64,000 nucleotides of DNA from Cellulophaga baltica (lineage in GTDB: Bacteria; Bacteroidota; Bacteroidia; Flavobacteriales; Flavobacteriaceae), in the NCBI RefSeq assembly GCF_018861125.1, contig NZ_JAHKQN010000013.1:389464-453463 (forward strand). Direction: 5' to 3'. A program made the position numbers and the translations under genes. Below are positions 19,320 to 28,633 of the stretch, piece by piece; position 1 is the first letter of the stretch; every line of letters starts with the position of its first letter. The notes below the pieces were generated by a model. It was not told the DNA's origin, did no database searches, and saw nothing but the letters and a program-made list of their open reading frames with translations.

Positions 19320-20363
19320 ATGAAACTGACATTTATACTATTCTCCTTTTTATTCACCATTCATTTAATGGCTCAAGAAAAAACATATCAAATAAGAACG
19401 ATTGCTTTTTATAATGTTGAAAATCTTTTTGACACTAAAAATGATAGTTTAACTTTTGATGACGATAGAACTCCTGAGGGAAAAGACCATTGGACCGAAG
19501 AACGTTTTAATAGAAAAATTAAAACAATATCAAAAGTTATTTCTGAAATAGGAGCAGAAAAAACAAAAACATCACCAGATATTATTGGCATCTGTGAGGT
19601 TGAAAATCAACAAGTGGTTGAAGCTTTAATAAATCATGAAAATTTAAGACATAAAAACTACGGGATTATACATTTTGATTCACCTGATGAACGAGGAATT
19701 GATGTAGCGTTACTGTATAAGAAAGAAGCTTTTATACCTAGTTCTTTTAAAAGTCACAGATTATTATTATCAAATGCCGATGGGTTTAGAGATTATACGC
19801 GTGATCAATTAGTGGTTGGTGGCTATTTAGATGATGAACAGTTTTATTTTATTGTGAATCATTGGCCATCAAGAAGTGGAGGAGAAGCACGAAGCAAACC
19901 TAATAGAATTGCAGCTGCAAAACTAAACAAGCGAATTATAGATTCTATAGTAAAAACAGATGCCAATGCAAAAATTATAAGTATGGGGGACTTAAATGAT
20001 GATCCCACTAGTGATAGTTTAAAAAAGATATTAAGAACAAAAGGTAGGCGGAAAAAATTAGAAGAAAATGATTTATTTAATCCTATGGAACGATTATATA
20101 AAAAAGGAATTGGCTCGTTAGCTTACAGAGATAAATGGAATTTATTCGATCAATTATTTTTCACAAACACTTTACTTTCTAAAAATAGAGAAACCTATAC
20201 TTTCTGGAAAGCTAATGTCTTCAATCCTCCTTATTTATTAGATACAAAAGGGAGATATAAAGGTTACCCATTACGAACTTATGCAGGTGGAAGTTATGTT
20301 GGTGGATATAGTGATCATTTTCCTGTTTATATGTATATCATAAAAGAAAAAAGAGCCCAATAA
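19320..20363 (+). CDS. Exported endonuclease/exonuclease/phosphatase (EEP) family protein
   Basis: A 347-residue protein with a Sec signal peptide (to about residue 18, HLMAQ). The metal-dependent EEP fold is complete: FYNVENLFD (31-38), E93 in GICEVEN, N180-H181 in VNHWPSRSGG, D224/N226 in MGDLNDDP, and S331-D332-H333 near the end. Members cut DNA, RNA or phosphodiesters; an exported one would act in the periplasm or outside. It is transcribed away from the TonB receptor/lamin-tail operon with a shared 98-base promoter region, and similar domains (lamin-tail, OB-fold, EEP) are fused in ExeM-type extracellular nucleases, so I infer cooperation with that operon. The exact substrate is unknown. 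Confidence 0.93.
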   Translation: MKLTFILFSFLFTIHLMAQEKTYQIRTIAFYNVENLFDTKNDSLTFDDDRTPEGKDHWTEERFNRKIKTISKVISEIGAEKTKTSPDIIGICEVENQQVVEALINHENLRHKNYGIIHFDSPDERGIDVALLYKKEAFIPSSFKSHRLLLSNADGFRDYTRDQLVVGGYLDDEQFYFIVNHWPSRSGGEARSKPNRIAAAKLNKRIIDSIVKTDANAKIISMGDLNDDPTSDSLKKILRTKGRRKKLEENDLFNPMERLYKKGIGSLAYRDKWNLFDQLFFTNTLLSKNRETYTFWKANVFNPPYLLDTKGRYKGYPLRTYAGGSYVGGYSDHFPVYMYIIKEKRAQ

Positions 20364-20375
20364 TAGACTCTTTTT
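20346..20375 (+). terminator. Probable intrinsic terminator of the EEP gene
   Basis: A 7-bp stem (20349-20355 with 20368-20374) followed by T residues overlaps the EEP stop codon. It is short and A+T-rich, so weaker than the other terminators here. Confidence 0.45.
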
Positions 20376-20399
20376 ATAGTATTCAAATAGTATAATAGT

Positions 20400-20849
20400 T
20401 TAAGAGAACCATTGTCCCCATGGAATTCTACTTAAAAAAAGAATTAAACCTATGCCGTAAAATATAGCGATAGATTTAAACTTTTTATCGCCTTCCATAA
20501 ATTTTTTATGTCTTGACCAACCCACTGTAATCAAAGCTACTGCTATAATATTTATAAATGGATGCTCTACAGCTAACAACCTTGTTGCAGAAGGCATACC
20601 CGACATACCTAGCTCCATTATAGCGTTGTAACCTTTTGGTGAAACAAAATATAATATTACACCAACAGTTAACTGTAAATGAGATAGAATAAGTGCAAAA
20701 AGGCTAATTCTAAAATCTTTTTCTAAATTAAAAATTCTTTTTGACTTTAATCCTGATACAGCATTAACAATTGCAATTACTAAAATTGCCAATACAGCAT
20801 AAGCAAAAAAGGAGTGTAAGTTATAAATTATCTCGTACATATGTTTCAT
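20400..20849 (-). CDS. Four-helix membrane protein, cytochrome-b-like
   Basis: A 149-residue integral membrane protein with four predicted helices. I start it at 20849 (MKHMYEIIYNLHSFFAY), because the longer reading from 20900 runs through the terminator of the upstream receptor gene. Histidines sit inside or at the ends of the helices (in NLHSFFAY, LSHLQLTVG, VEHPFIN and SRHKKF), a pattern that could ligate haem. Related flavobacterial proteins are, as far as I recall, annotated as 'cytochrome b'. Haem binding is plausible but not shown, and the electron partners are unknown. It is monocistronic. Confidence 0.78.
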   Translation of the reverse strand: MKHMYEIIYNLHSFFAYAVLAILVIAIVNAVSGLKSKRIFNLEKDFRISLFALILSHLQLTVGVILYFVSPKGYNAIMELGMSGMPSATRLLAVEHPFINIIAVALITVGWSRHKKFMEGDKKFKSIAIFYGIGLILFLSRIPWGQWFS

Positions 20850-20883
20850 ATTTTTAATTGTCAAAAATACTAAAATTTCAGCA

Positions 20884-20913
20884 TAAAAAAACCCTGCCAT
20901 TTAGCAGGGTTTT
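20884..20913 (-). terminator. Strong intrinsic terminator of the second TonB receptor
   Basis: A 10-bp stem (20888-20897 with 20904-20913) is followed on the minus strand by a T run. It lies just past the receptor stop codon at 20937 and supports the shorter start of the next gene. Confidence 0.92.
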
Positions 20914-20936
20914 GAAAATTTATTTATAAGTTTTAA

Positions 20937-23543
20937 TTAAAACTTATAACGTAAACTTAAGTTCCAAGTAGTTCCATAACCAAAATAAACTTCATTATTT
21001 GTATTTAATCCTTGGAATGTTTCAGTGCCATCTTCAACAAATTCTGCAGTTCCTGATTCAGAAATATATTCAGTATTCAAAACATTATTTACATTCATTC
21101 TAATGTTTAAAGACTTATTTTTTTCTTCACCTAATAACATTGTATAAGTCACACCTGCATCTAAAAGACCAAATGAAGGTAATTCTAAATTTTCTTTAAT
21201 AGCTCCAACATCAGCATATAAATTATCATAAAATCTATAATCCGAATCAATAGATAGGTTATTAATTATTTGATAGTCTAATCCTAAACCTGCAGTAAAT
21301 TGAGCAGCATTACCAACTTTACCTCCATCAACATCAGAAGTTTCAACACTTAATACATTTCTATCTTCATCTCTTGTTGTTGTTTGTGCATCACCTACGT
21401 ATTTCCAATCACCTATTGATAAGAAACCGTTAATCTTTAAATTATTTGTAGGCATACCTGTAAAGTCTAATTCAATACCTTGGTGTAATTGCTCAACACC
21501 TTCATCAGTTTCATAAATTAACTCTCCAGTGTCATCATCTGTTTCACTTGAAGATGTTACTCTATCTTTCCAAGAAGTTCTATATAAATTTAAATTTGCT
21601 TTAAATCCTGGAGTAGCAAATGAATAACCAGCCTCAAAACCTAATATTTTTTCATTTTCAGTTAAAGGGTTAACTTCATTTGTATAGTTTAGATATATAT
21701 TATCATGGTATGGTTGACGTGAATAATAACCTGCATTCACATACACTTTATTAGAGTCATTAATAACATAGCTAGAACCTCCTTTAATATTAAATCCAAA
21801 ATTATTTATTTTCTCAGATTCTTCTTCAGATTCAATATAATTAAATCTATCCCATCTTACGTGAGATTGGTTAGATATAGCTCCTTGAAAAAATGCTGAA
21901 AAATTATCTGTTCCGTATTCTATCTGAGAGAACAAACCTCCATAGTTAATTCTTTCATCGTAATCATAAGCAATTCTTTCATCTTCATCTGCAAAATTAC
22001 CTAATGAAGACCAAGGTGAAGCTTTAAATGTACTAGATACAATATAGGTATCAGAATATTGTGCACTAATTCCGCCTTCATCAAAACCACTCAATCCTAA
22101 AAGATTTACTAATTGTCTAAAATGAGTTCCTTTATACGTTCTTAAGTCAGCTCCAACATTAAAAGTTAAGTTCTCTGATAATTCTGTCTCATAATTACTA
22201 ACTATTCCATACCAAGCATGATTATTCATACTAGCCCTAAGTGCAGAACCAGTATAAGTAGCTCCATTACCTATGCCATCATCAACAGTTGAATTATAAT
22301 CCACAACGTTATCCCAGTTGATAAGACCATCATCATCATTAACACCTCCATCTATATAAGAAGGACCGTTTCCATAACTTCCAGTTCCACCACCTCGACC
22401 CCAAGATGCGTATAAAACAGTAGATAAACTAGACTTATCACTAATAGTCCAATCCCAGTTAAGGTTTGCAACTGGTTTATGATAAAAATTTCTTCTTTGA
22501 GATAAATAACTACCATTTAAATAACCGTAATTCCCATTATATCTTTTACCATACTCTAAATATTCTGATATTGCTTTAGTATAGTTTTGATCATGCCATT
22601 GAGGAGCTCCAGTAATTAAAAAGTTTAAATTATGCTTTTCATTTACTTTATACCCAAATGAGATAAAATAATTTTGCCCTTCTCCAAAAGTACCATCATT
22701 GTATCCATCTCCTTGCCAGTGAGTAAACATTACACTAACACCAAAGCCTTTTTTACTTATTCCTGAATTATAACCTACTGTAGTTTTCAAATAATTATCG
22801 TTTGCAATACCTGCATAAGCAAAACCACCTTCTCTCATTTCAGTGGTTTTAGTCACAAAGTTTACTGTTCCACCAACTGAAGAAATTGCAAGTTTCGAAG
22901 ACCCTAATCCCCTTTGAATTTGTACCGCTTTAGCAATGTCTGTTAAACCAGACCAGTTAGACCAATACATTAAACCATCTTCCATTCCGTTAATTGGTTG
23001 ACCATTTAATAAGAACGCAGTATTATCTTGTTCAAAACCACGAACAGAAATACTAGAATCACCAAATCCTCCTGACTGCCCTGTTACGTAAACAGATGGT
23101 GTATTCACCATTGTCATTGTGATGTCTTGAGTACCAATTTTTTCTTGAATAACAGATGCTGGAATAGTAGATACTGCTATTGGAGTTTGACGGTCATCTG
23201 CCAAATCAATTAGTCCTCCTCCAACAACTACAATTTCTCCAAGTTCTTCTGAGTTAGATTCTAAAGAAATATTACCAATATTTCCTGTTTTTGTAAAAGA
23301 TACTTTTTTACTTACATAACCAATGTAAGATACCACTAACGTTCCTTCACCTGAAGCAACCTCTATAGTAAATTTACCATCAAAATCTGTCGCAACACCA
23401 TTAGATGTTCCTTGAACCATTACATTTGCACCTGGTAATGGATCACCCATATCTCCATCGACAATTGTACCGGTAATTGTTCCTTGTGAAAAAGCAATTG
23501 CTGTCGTTAAAAACGCAAAAATTGCGAAATACATTTTTCTCAT
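20937..23543 (-). CDS. TonB-dependent outer-membrane receptor
   Basis: An 868-residue receptor. The signal peptide ends at about residue 20 (AIAFSQ). A carboxypeptidase-regulatory-like domain follows at about 22-95 (GTITGTIVDGDMGDPLPGAN), then the plug with 'SVRGFEQDNTAFLLNGQPING' and a C-terminal barrel ending LSLRYKF. An acidic, Asp-rich, gap-like stretch typical of extracellular loops is present around 395-430. There is no SusD partner or nearby degradative gene, so the cargo cannot be deduced; it may import an iron chelate or other small ligand. It is monocistronic, with a strong terminator. Confidence 0.95.
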   Translation of the reverse strand: MRKMYFAIFAFLTTAIAFSQGTITGTIVDGDMGDPLPGANVMVQGTSNGVATDFDGKFTIEVASGEGTLVVSYIGYVSKKVSFTKTGNIGNISLESNSEELGEIVVVGGGLIDLADDRQTPIAVSTIPASVIQEKIGTQDITMTMVNTPSVYVTGQSGGFGDSSISVRGFEQDNTAFLLNGQPINGMEDGLMYWSNWSGLTDIAKAVQIQRGLGSSKLAISSVGGTVNFVTKTTEMREGGFAYAGIANDNYLKTTVGYNSGISKKGFGVSVMFTHWQGDGYNDGTFGEGQNYFISFGYKVNEKHNLNFLITGAPQWHDQNYTKAISEYLEYGKRYNGNYGYLNGSYLSQRRNFYHKPVANLNWDWTISDKSSLSTVLYASWGRGGGTGSYGNGPSYIDGGVNDDDGLINWDNVVDYNSTVDDGIGNGATYTGSALRASMNNHAWYGIVSNYETELSENLTFNVGADLRTYKGTHFRQLVNLLGLSGFDEGGISAQYSDTYIVSSTFKASPWSSLGNFADEDERIAYDYDERINYGGLFSQIEYGTDNFSAFFQGAISNQSHVRWDRFNYIESEEESEKINNFGFNIKGGSSYVINDSNKVYVNAGYYSRQPYHDNIYLNYTNEVNPLTENEKILGFEAGYSFATPGFKANLNLYRTSWKDRVTSSSETDDDTGELIYETDEGVEQLHQGIELDFTGMPTNNLKINGFLSIGDWKYVGDAQTTTRDEDRNVLSVETSDVDGGKVGNAAQFTAGLGLDYQIINNLSIDSDYRFYDNLYADVGAIKENLELPSFGLLDAGVTYTMLLGEEKNKSLNIRMNVNNVLNTEYISESGTAEFVEDGTETFQGLNTNNEVYFGYGTTWNLSLRYKF

Positions 23544-23690
23544 TTTCTAAATGTTTTAGTTTTAGTTTTCGTTTGCAAAAGTGTAGCTTTAATTACACTT
23601 GAACATTAACAAAACGTTAAATAATTATAGTTAAATTTAACTTAAAAACCATTACTAAACACTTATAGAACCTAGATTTTATATATTTCC

Positions 23691-23724
23691 TTAAGAAATA
23701 ATATTATTGACAATTATTTCTTAA
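23691..23724 (-). terminator. A+T-rich hairpin at the 3' end of pgi
   Basis: A perfect 12-bp inverted repeat (23691-23702 with 23713-23724, 10-base loop) overlaps the pgi stop codon. No T run follows on the minus strand, so it may slow or stabilise the transcript end rather than act as a full terminator. Confidence 0.35.
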
Positions 23725-25351
23725 AATTTTGCAAAAGATTCAACGTAGAGGAATCGTGATTACTAATTTGTGAAGCCTCAATATCTGTTAAAACTGTAGT
23801 TGCAAGCTGTTTTCCTAGCTCCACACCCCATTGATCATAGCTAAAAATATTCCAAATTATACCTTGAACAAATATTTTATGTTCGTACAAGGCAATAAGT
23901 GAACCTAAACTTTTTGGGGTAAGTTTTTCAATGAGAATGGTGTTTGTGGGATTATTCCCGTTAAAAATTTTAAACGGAATTAACGCTTCCATTTCCTCAG
24001 CTCCCATTCCTTTTTTAGAAAGTTCATCTCTGACTTCTTTTTCCGTTTTACCGTTCATTAAAGCTTCGGTTTGTGCAAAAAAGTTAGCCATTAATTTGTT
24101 ATGATGATCAATATCACCATGTAGTGATTTTTTAAACCCTATAAAGTCTGTTGGTATGATTTTTGTTCCTTGGTGAATTAATTGAAAAAATGCATGTTGT
24201 GAATTGGTTCCTGGTTCACCCCAAATAATAGTTCCCGTTTGATAGTCTACTGGATTCCCTGCTCTATCTACACTTTTACCATTACTTTCCATAATACCTT
24301 GTTGTAAATAAGCCGAAAAACGACTTAAATATTGTGTATAAGGAATAATAGCTTCAGTTTCTGCCCCATAAAAATTATTGTACCAAACACTCACTAATGC
24401 TAATACAACTGGAATATTATTTTCAAATTCTGAAGTTTTAAAGTGCTCATCCATTTCATTAGCACCTGATAATAAATCATTAAAATTATCATATCCAACA
24501 GCTAAAGCTATTGATAAACCTACAGCACTCCATAAAGAAAAACGACCTCCAACCCAGTCCCACATTGGGAAAACATTTTCAGAAGCAATACCAAATGCTG
24601 CTATTTTTTCTGTGTTTGTTGATACCGCTGCAAAATGTTTAGCAACATCTTCTTGAGTTCCGTGCTTTAAAAACCACTTTTTTATAGTCGTAGCATTACT
24701 TAAAGTTTCTTGAGTTGTAAATGTCTTTGAAACTACTACAAATAATGTCGTTTCTGGGTCAAGACCCTTTAATGTTTCATATACATGATCACCATCAACA
24801 TTACTAACAAAATGCATTGTTAAATGATTCTCATAAAACTTTAATGCTTGTGCTACCATTGCAGGCCCTAAGTCTGAACCACCTATACCAATATTTACTA
24901 CATCGGTAAATGCTTTACCTGTATATCCTTTTTTTTCTCCTGAAATAATAGCTTCAGTAAAAGTTTTTATTTTTTCTTTTACCTCAAATACTTCAGGCAT
25001 TACATTTTCACCATCAACTAAAACAGTATCACTTTCTTTAGCTCTTAAAGCTGTATGCAAAACAGCTCTACCTTCTGTTTTATTAATTATATCACCATCA
25101 AAATATTTTTGAATAGCATCTTTCAAGTTCAACTCTTCAGCTAACTCTTGCAACAAGTCTAAAGTTTCATTAGATATTCTATTTTTAGAATAATCAACTA
25201 AAAAGTCATTCCATTTAATAGATAAGTTTTCAGCTCTATTCGAATCTGCATTAAACAAACTTTTAAGTTCTTCAGCATTTGTTTTTTCAAAATGAGCAGT
25301 TAATTTTTTCCAGGCTTGAGTTGTTGTTGGGTTGGTGCTTTGTAGTGACAT
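23714..25351 (-). CDS. pgi: Glucose-6-phosphate isomerase
   Basis: Glycolytic enzyme interconverting glucose 6-phosphate and fructose 6-phosphate. The 545 residues fit the long bacterial form. Visible signatures are [15 protein letters not shown] (about residues 150-165), the [16 protein letters not shown] stretch with its catalytic His, and the C-terminal [23 protein letters not shown] signature with the catalytic Lys. It is cytoplasmic. It begins immediately after the stop of the M23 peptidase gene (no gap), so it is translated from the same transcript, last in a kynA / M23 / pgi operon. Confidence 0.98.
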   Translation of the reverse strand: MSLQSTNPTTTQAWKKLTAHFEKTNAEELKSLFNADSNRAENLSIKWNDFLVDYSKNRISNETLDLLQELAEELNLKDAIQKYFDGDIINKTEGRAVLHTALRAKESDTVLVDGENVMPEVFEVKEKIKTFTEAIISGEKKGYTGKAFTDVVNIGIGGSDLGPAMVAQALKFYENHLTMHFVSNVDGDHVYETLKGLDPETTLFVVVSKTFTTQETLSNATTIKKWFLKHGTQEDVAKHFAAVSTNTEKIAAFGIASENVFPMWDWVGGRFSLWSAVGLSIALAVGYDNFNDLLSGANEMDEHFKTSEFENNIPVVLALVSVWYNNFYGAETEAIIPYTQYLSRFSAYLQQGIMESNGKSVDRAGNPVDYQTGTIIWGEPGTNSQHAFFQLIHQGTKIIPTDFIGFKKSLHGDIDHHNKLMANFFAQTEALMNGKTEKEVRDELSKKGMGAEEMEALIPFKIFNGNNPTNTILIEKLTPKSLGSLIALYEHKIFVQGIIWNIFSYDQWGVELGKQLATTVLTDIEASQISNHDSSTLNLLQNFKK

Positions 25352-26620
25352 TTAATTTTCTGTTATTAATTGTTCGTCTATTTCAGTTATTGGATACGCT
25401 ATACTATCTAGTTTAGATTTTATAGGTGCTATATGTTTTAGATAATCTGTTTTTAAAGAATCTGCTATAGGGTCAGCAACAGGTAACTTTTCTCTTAATG
25501 GGTCTACCTGTTTACCATTTTTCCAAAAACGGTAACATACATGTGGACCACCTGAATTACCGGTCATTCCTATCCAACCGATAACATCACCTTGCTTAAC
25601 GTACTGCCCCTTTTTTACATTTTGGGCTTTCATATGCAGGTACTGTGTACTATACGTTCCGTTATGTTTTATTTTAACAAACTTACCGTTACCACCACGA
25701 CGAGTAGACTCTATAACTGTTCCACTTGCTGTTGCCAAAATTGGTGTACCCAGTGGTGCTGCATAATCCGTTCCTTTATGTGGTCGGACTTTATAACCGT
25801 AATAAGCAATTCTTCTATTTAAATTGTATCGTGATGATATTCTACTAAATTCAACTGGAGCTTTTAAGAAAGCTCTTCTTAAATTTTTTGCTTCATCATC
25901 ATAATATTCTGTAATATTTTTAAGTGAATCTATTTGATAAGCAAAACTATAGAATGTTTCACCATTATGCTCAAAATACGCAGCCTCGATTGGTTCTGCC
26001 CCAGCATAAATAGTATCGTTAATATATTTTTCTTTATAAATTACTTTAAACTTATCGCCTTTTTGAAGTCTGAAAAAATCAATTGACCATGCATAAATTT
26101 CTGATAAATTATTAGTTACCATATAATCAATACCCTGATCATTAATTGCTGTTGACAGGTTTGAAGTAACAACACCCGATGCAACTCTCTCAACATACTT
26201 GACATTTTTTTTGCTTTTATATGCAGTTACAGAATCACGTAAATCAACAACTGTATAATTTATTTTATCATTTTCATAAATAAAGTATTGAGCAATTTCA
26301 GAGGTGTCTTTAGATTTTAAAATTGCGTATGGTTTACCAATACGAATTCTACGAACATCAAATGTATCTTTTAAATCTGTTGAAACTTTAAATATCTTTT
26401 GGTAATCAACTTTATTTGTTAACATTAAGTCGCCAAAGCTATCACCACTTCTTATGGTATCTTTTAAAACATTAAAATTATCCAAATTAAAGCCGTAAGC
26501 TTCATTAACAATTGGAGCTTCAATAACTTCTACCTTTTCAATATCTTTTTTATCTGCTTGCTTTTCGCCACAAGCAACAAATAAAAATCCACTTAATATT
26601 AGTAAATAAAACTTCTGCAT
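25352..26620 (-). CDS. M23 family peptidoglycan peptidase, lipoprotein
   Basis: A 422-residue lipoprotein (lipidated Cys at residue 17, LFVACGEK). The N-terminal 240 residues hold a substrate-shielding region like that of murein endopeptidases, and the LytM domain follows. Metal site residues seen are H and D in HKGTDYAAPLGTP and the first His of the final motif. The usual HxH of that motif is here H-V-C (GPHVCYRFW), so one zinc-site His is replaced by Cys; whether this keeps activity is open. It probably cuts cross-links of the cell wall during growth. It lies 6 bases after kynA and directly abuts pgi. Confidence 0.92.
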   Translation of the reverse strand: MQKFYLLILSGFLFVACGEKQADKKDIEKVEVIEAPIVNEAYGFNLDNFNVLKDTIRSGDSFGDLMLTNKVDYQKIFKVSTDLKDTFDVRRIRIGKPYAILKSKDTSEIAQYFIYENDKINYTVVDLRDSVTAYKSKKNVKYVERVASGVVTSNLSTAINDQGIDYMVTNNLSEIYAWSIDFFRLQKGDKFKVIYKEKYINDTIYAGAEPIEAAYFEHNGETFYSFAYQIDSLKNITEYYDDEAKNLRRAFLKAPVEFSRISSRYNLNRRIAYYGYKVRPHKGTDYAAPLGTPILATASGTVIESTRRGGNGKFVKIKHNGTYSTQYLHMKAQNVKKGQYVKQGDVIGWIGMTGNSGGPHVCYRFWKNGKQVDPLREKLPVADPIADSLKTDYLKHIAPIKSKLDSIAYPITEIDEQLITEN

Positions 26621-26626
26621 TCTCTA

Positions 26627-27592
26627 TTATAAACTTTTTTCAGGGTTAAAGATATGGTCTATCCATTGTTTTCCCCAATCATTTAACTCATCTTTAGTGT
26701 ATAGTTCTGGAAAAAATATTACTTTTTGAAAACTTGGCGGTAAATAGTCTTTCCAATTTGTTCCACCTGTGGAGTCATATGTTTTTTTCTCTTTTGACAA
26801 ATATTTATATGCGGAACCCATATGCATTAAGGGCCAATTAATATTTGCATTACTATCTAAATCTTTTAAAGCTTTTTTTAAAGTTTCATTTTCTTGATCT
26901 TTTAATGACAAATTCTGGTACTTAGCATAAATAGTGTTGTTTTCTACTTGCTTTGCTATTCTAATTAAACGTGGTGTATAACGGTACTCAAATTGTTTAA
27001 GTGTTAATGTTTTTTCACCCGTTTTTAAATCTGTTGCTCCTTTTTTCCAATAAATATGCTCATACAAATCTTCAATTTCATCTTTTGAAGAAAATTGTTC
27101 TCGCTCTGTATAATGCACTAAATTTTTCATTGGTGTAGAGTACAGTTCTATCATCCTATATTGAGCGGATTGAAAACCACTAGCAGGAAGCAATGCCATT
27201 CTATATTGTAAAAATTGCTCACGCTCCATTCCATTTATCATTACACTAAATGAGGAAATCAATACTTTAAAATAACTATTGATACGTCTTGCCTTTTCTA
27301 TAAAAAAATCAACATCTTGAGTTTTGTCATCAACTAACTGTTTTTGCTCATGCAAAATCAATTTAAAATACAGCTCTGTAATTTGATGATACATGATGAA
27401 GATTTCTTCATCAGGGAAATGTGTTCTTGGTATTTGTAAGCTAAGTAATGTATCTAAATGAATATAATCCCAATAAGTTAGATATTTTGAATATAGGAGT
27501 CCATCTAAATAAGCACCTAAATCTTGGCCTGAATTTTTATATTTCTCTTCTAGTTTAGAGATTTGTAAATCAATATCGTTTTTATTTTTCAA
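26627..27592 (-). CDS. kynA: Tryptophan 2,3-dioxygenase
   Basis: Haem enzyme that opens the indole ring of tryptophan to give N-formylkynurenine, the first step of the kynurenine pathway. The 321-residue protein has the family signatures: 'FIMYHQITELYFKLILHE' near residue 85, 'SGFQSAQYRMIELYS' in the middle, the probable haem His in WPLMHMG, and the substrate loop DSTGGTNWKDYLP. It is cytoplasmic. It leads an operon with an M23 peptidase and pgi, which have no obvious metabolic link. No other kynurenine-pathway gene is in the window. Confidence 0.96.
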   Translation of the reverse strand: MKNKNDIDLQISKLEEKYKNSGQDLGAYLDGLLYSKYLTYWDYIHLDTLLSLQIPRTHFPDEEIFIMYHQITELYFKLILHEQKQLVDDKTQDVDFFIEKARRINSYFKVLISSFSVMINGMEREQFLQYRMALLPASGFQSAQYRMIELYSTPMKNLVHYTEREQFSSKDEIEDLYEHIYWKKGATDLKTGEKTLTLKQFEYRYTPRLIRIAKQVENNTIYAKYQNLSLKDQENETLKKALKDLDSNANINWPLMHMGSAYKYLSKEKKTYDSTGGTNWKDYLPPSFQKVIFFPELYTKDELNDWGKQWIDHIFNPEKSL

Positions 27593-27634
27593 AAGGAAAA
27601 AAATTTAATTAACTGACTGGGGAAAACACACTAA

Positions 27635-27642
27635 CAAAAATA
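27635..27642 (-). promoter_or_regulatory. Putative -7 element of the kynA operon
   Basis: The minus strand reads TATTTTTG (TAnnTTTG), 43 bases before the kynA ATG. No good -33 TTG is seen at the usual distance. Confidence 0.35.
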
Positions 27643-27724
27643 GTGTAAAGAATTAAGATAGAATTAAATCTAATCTCTTACTTTGTTGCAGCTAAAACAA
27701 TATTCATTATTAGGGCAATAATAA

Positions 27725-28498
27725 TTAGTCCATTATTATTTTAAATTGATTTTTTAAACCATTGTAACCATCTAAGTCTGCTTTAATAGAACCAACTGCA
27801 ATATCTGCTTTGATTCTAACTGGAATTTTATTTTTATCATTAGAAACCCATAATGACAAACTTTCTTCTTCTTTAAAAACTCTGCCAGACTGAACGTAAG
27901 GTCTAAACTTTAGACATTCGACTTTTCCGTATTTAGTTTTTAGAATCTCTTTACCTAGGTATTTTAGCTTAAACGGAAAAACACCATCATCATCAAATAA
28001 CATATCTAATTGTATAAAGTCATTTTTTGTCAAGTCTGAGATTTCATATTTGTTTCTGATATAGTAAAAAGCTGAGATTAAATCTTGAACACCTGTTTGA
28101 ATGTCAAAATTCATTTTCTTGTCATTCTTTTTATCATTTAAAACAGCTAATTTTTTTTGATGATTAAAATTTATTTCAACGTCTTTAGTATAACCACCTT
28201 CATTTATTTTTCTAATAAACTTATATGGGTGACCATTTGCTGGGTTTATATAACTTTGATAAACATCATCAACCCTAAAAAAAGCTCTAGCTAAGCCTGT
28301 AGTTTTGCCTTCACCGTGAATTTTGTACACATTCTTTCCATCTAATTTATCAGTAGTTACATGCAATGTAGCTTCACTAGCATTAAAAATTCCGTAATGA
28401 ATTCTAAACTTCAACCACTCACCTGTTTTATACGCCTTTTCTTGCGCAGAAAGCGAAATAGTGAAAATTACAAGAAATATTGTTATAAAATTTTTCAT
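27725..28498 (-). CDS. Exported DUF3108 domain protein
   Basis: A 257-residue protein beginning at the ATG at 28498 (MKNFITIFLVIFTISLSAQE), which gives a clean Sec signal peptide; the reading from 28525 adds a tail before it. The mature protein matches DUF3108 over its full length ('AYKTGEWLKFRIHYGIFNASEA' region, then FDIQTGVQDLISAFYYIR). Members are periplasmic or outer-membrane-associated with unknown molecular function. The gene stands alone; the candidate small RNA at 28634-28740 lies upstream on the same strand and could alternatively be its leader. Confidence 0.9.
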   Translation of the reverse strand: MKNFITIFLVIFTISLSAQEKAYKTGEWLKFRIHYGIFNASEATLHVTTDKLDGKNVYKIHGEGKTTGLARAFFRVDDVYQSYINPANGHPYKFIRKINEGGYTKDVEINFNHQKKLAVLNDKKNDKKMNFDIQTGVQDLISAFYYIRNKYEISDLTKNDFIQLDMLFDDDGVFPFKLKYLGKEILKTKYGKVECLKFRPYVQSGRVFKEEESLSLWVSNDKNKIPVRIKADIAVGSIKADLDGYNGLKNQFKIIMD

Positions 28499-28633
28499 TC
28501 CGTATGAATTTTGTTTTGCAACCATACTATAGTAAAAATACTAAAAATCACTTTCACCACGTATACTTTACATTTAGTTAAACAAAATTTATTCCAAAGT
28601 ATTGCTTTACTTTAATATTTCATGAATTTTAAG

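Noticed and set aside
16492-23543. SusCD-type polysaccharide utilisation locus
   Set aside because: The receptors have no SusD lipoprotein and no glycoside hydrolase, lyase or sulfatase nearby.
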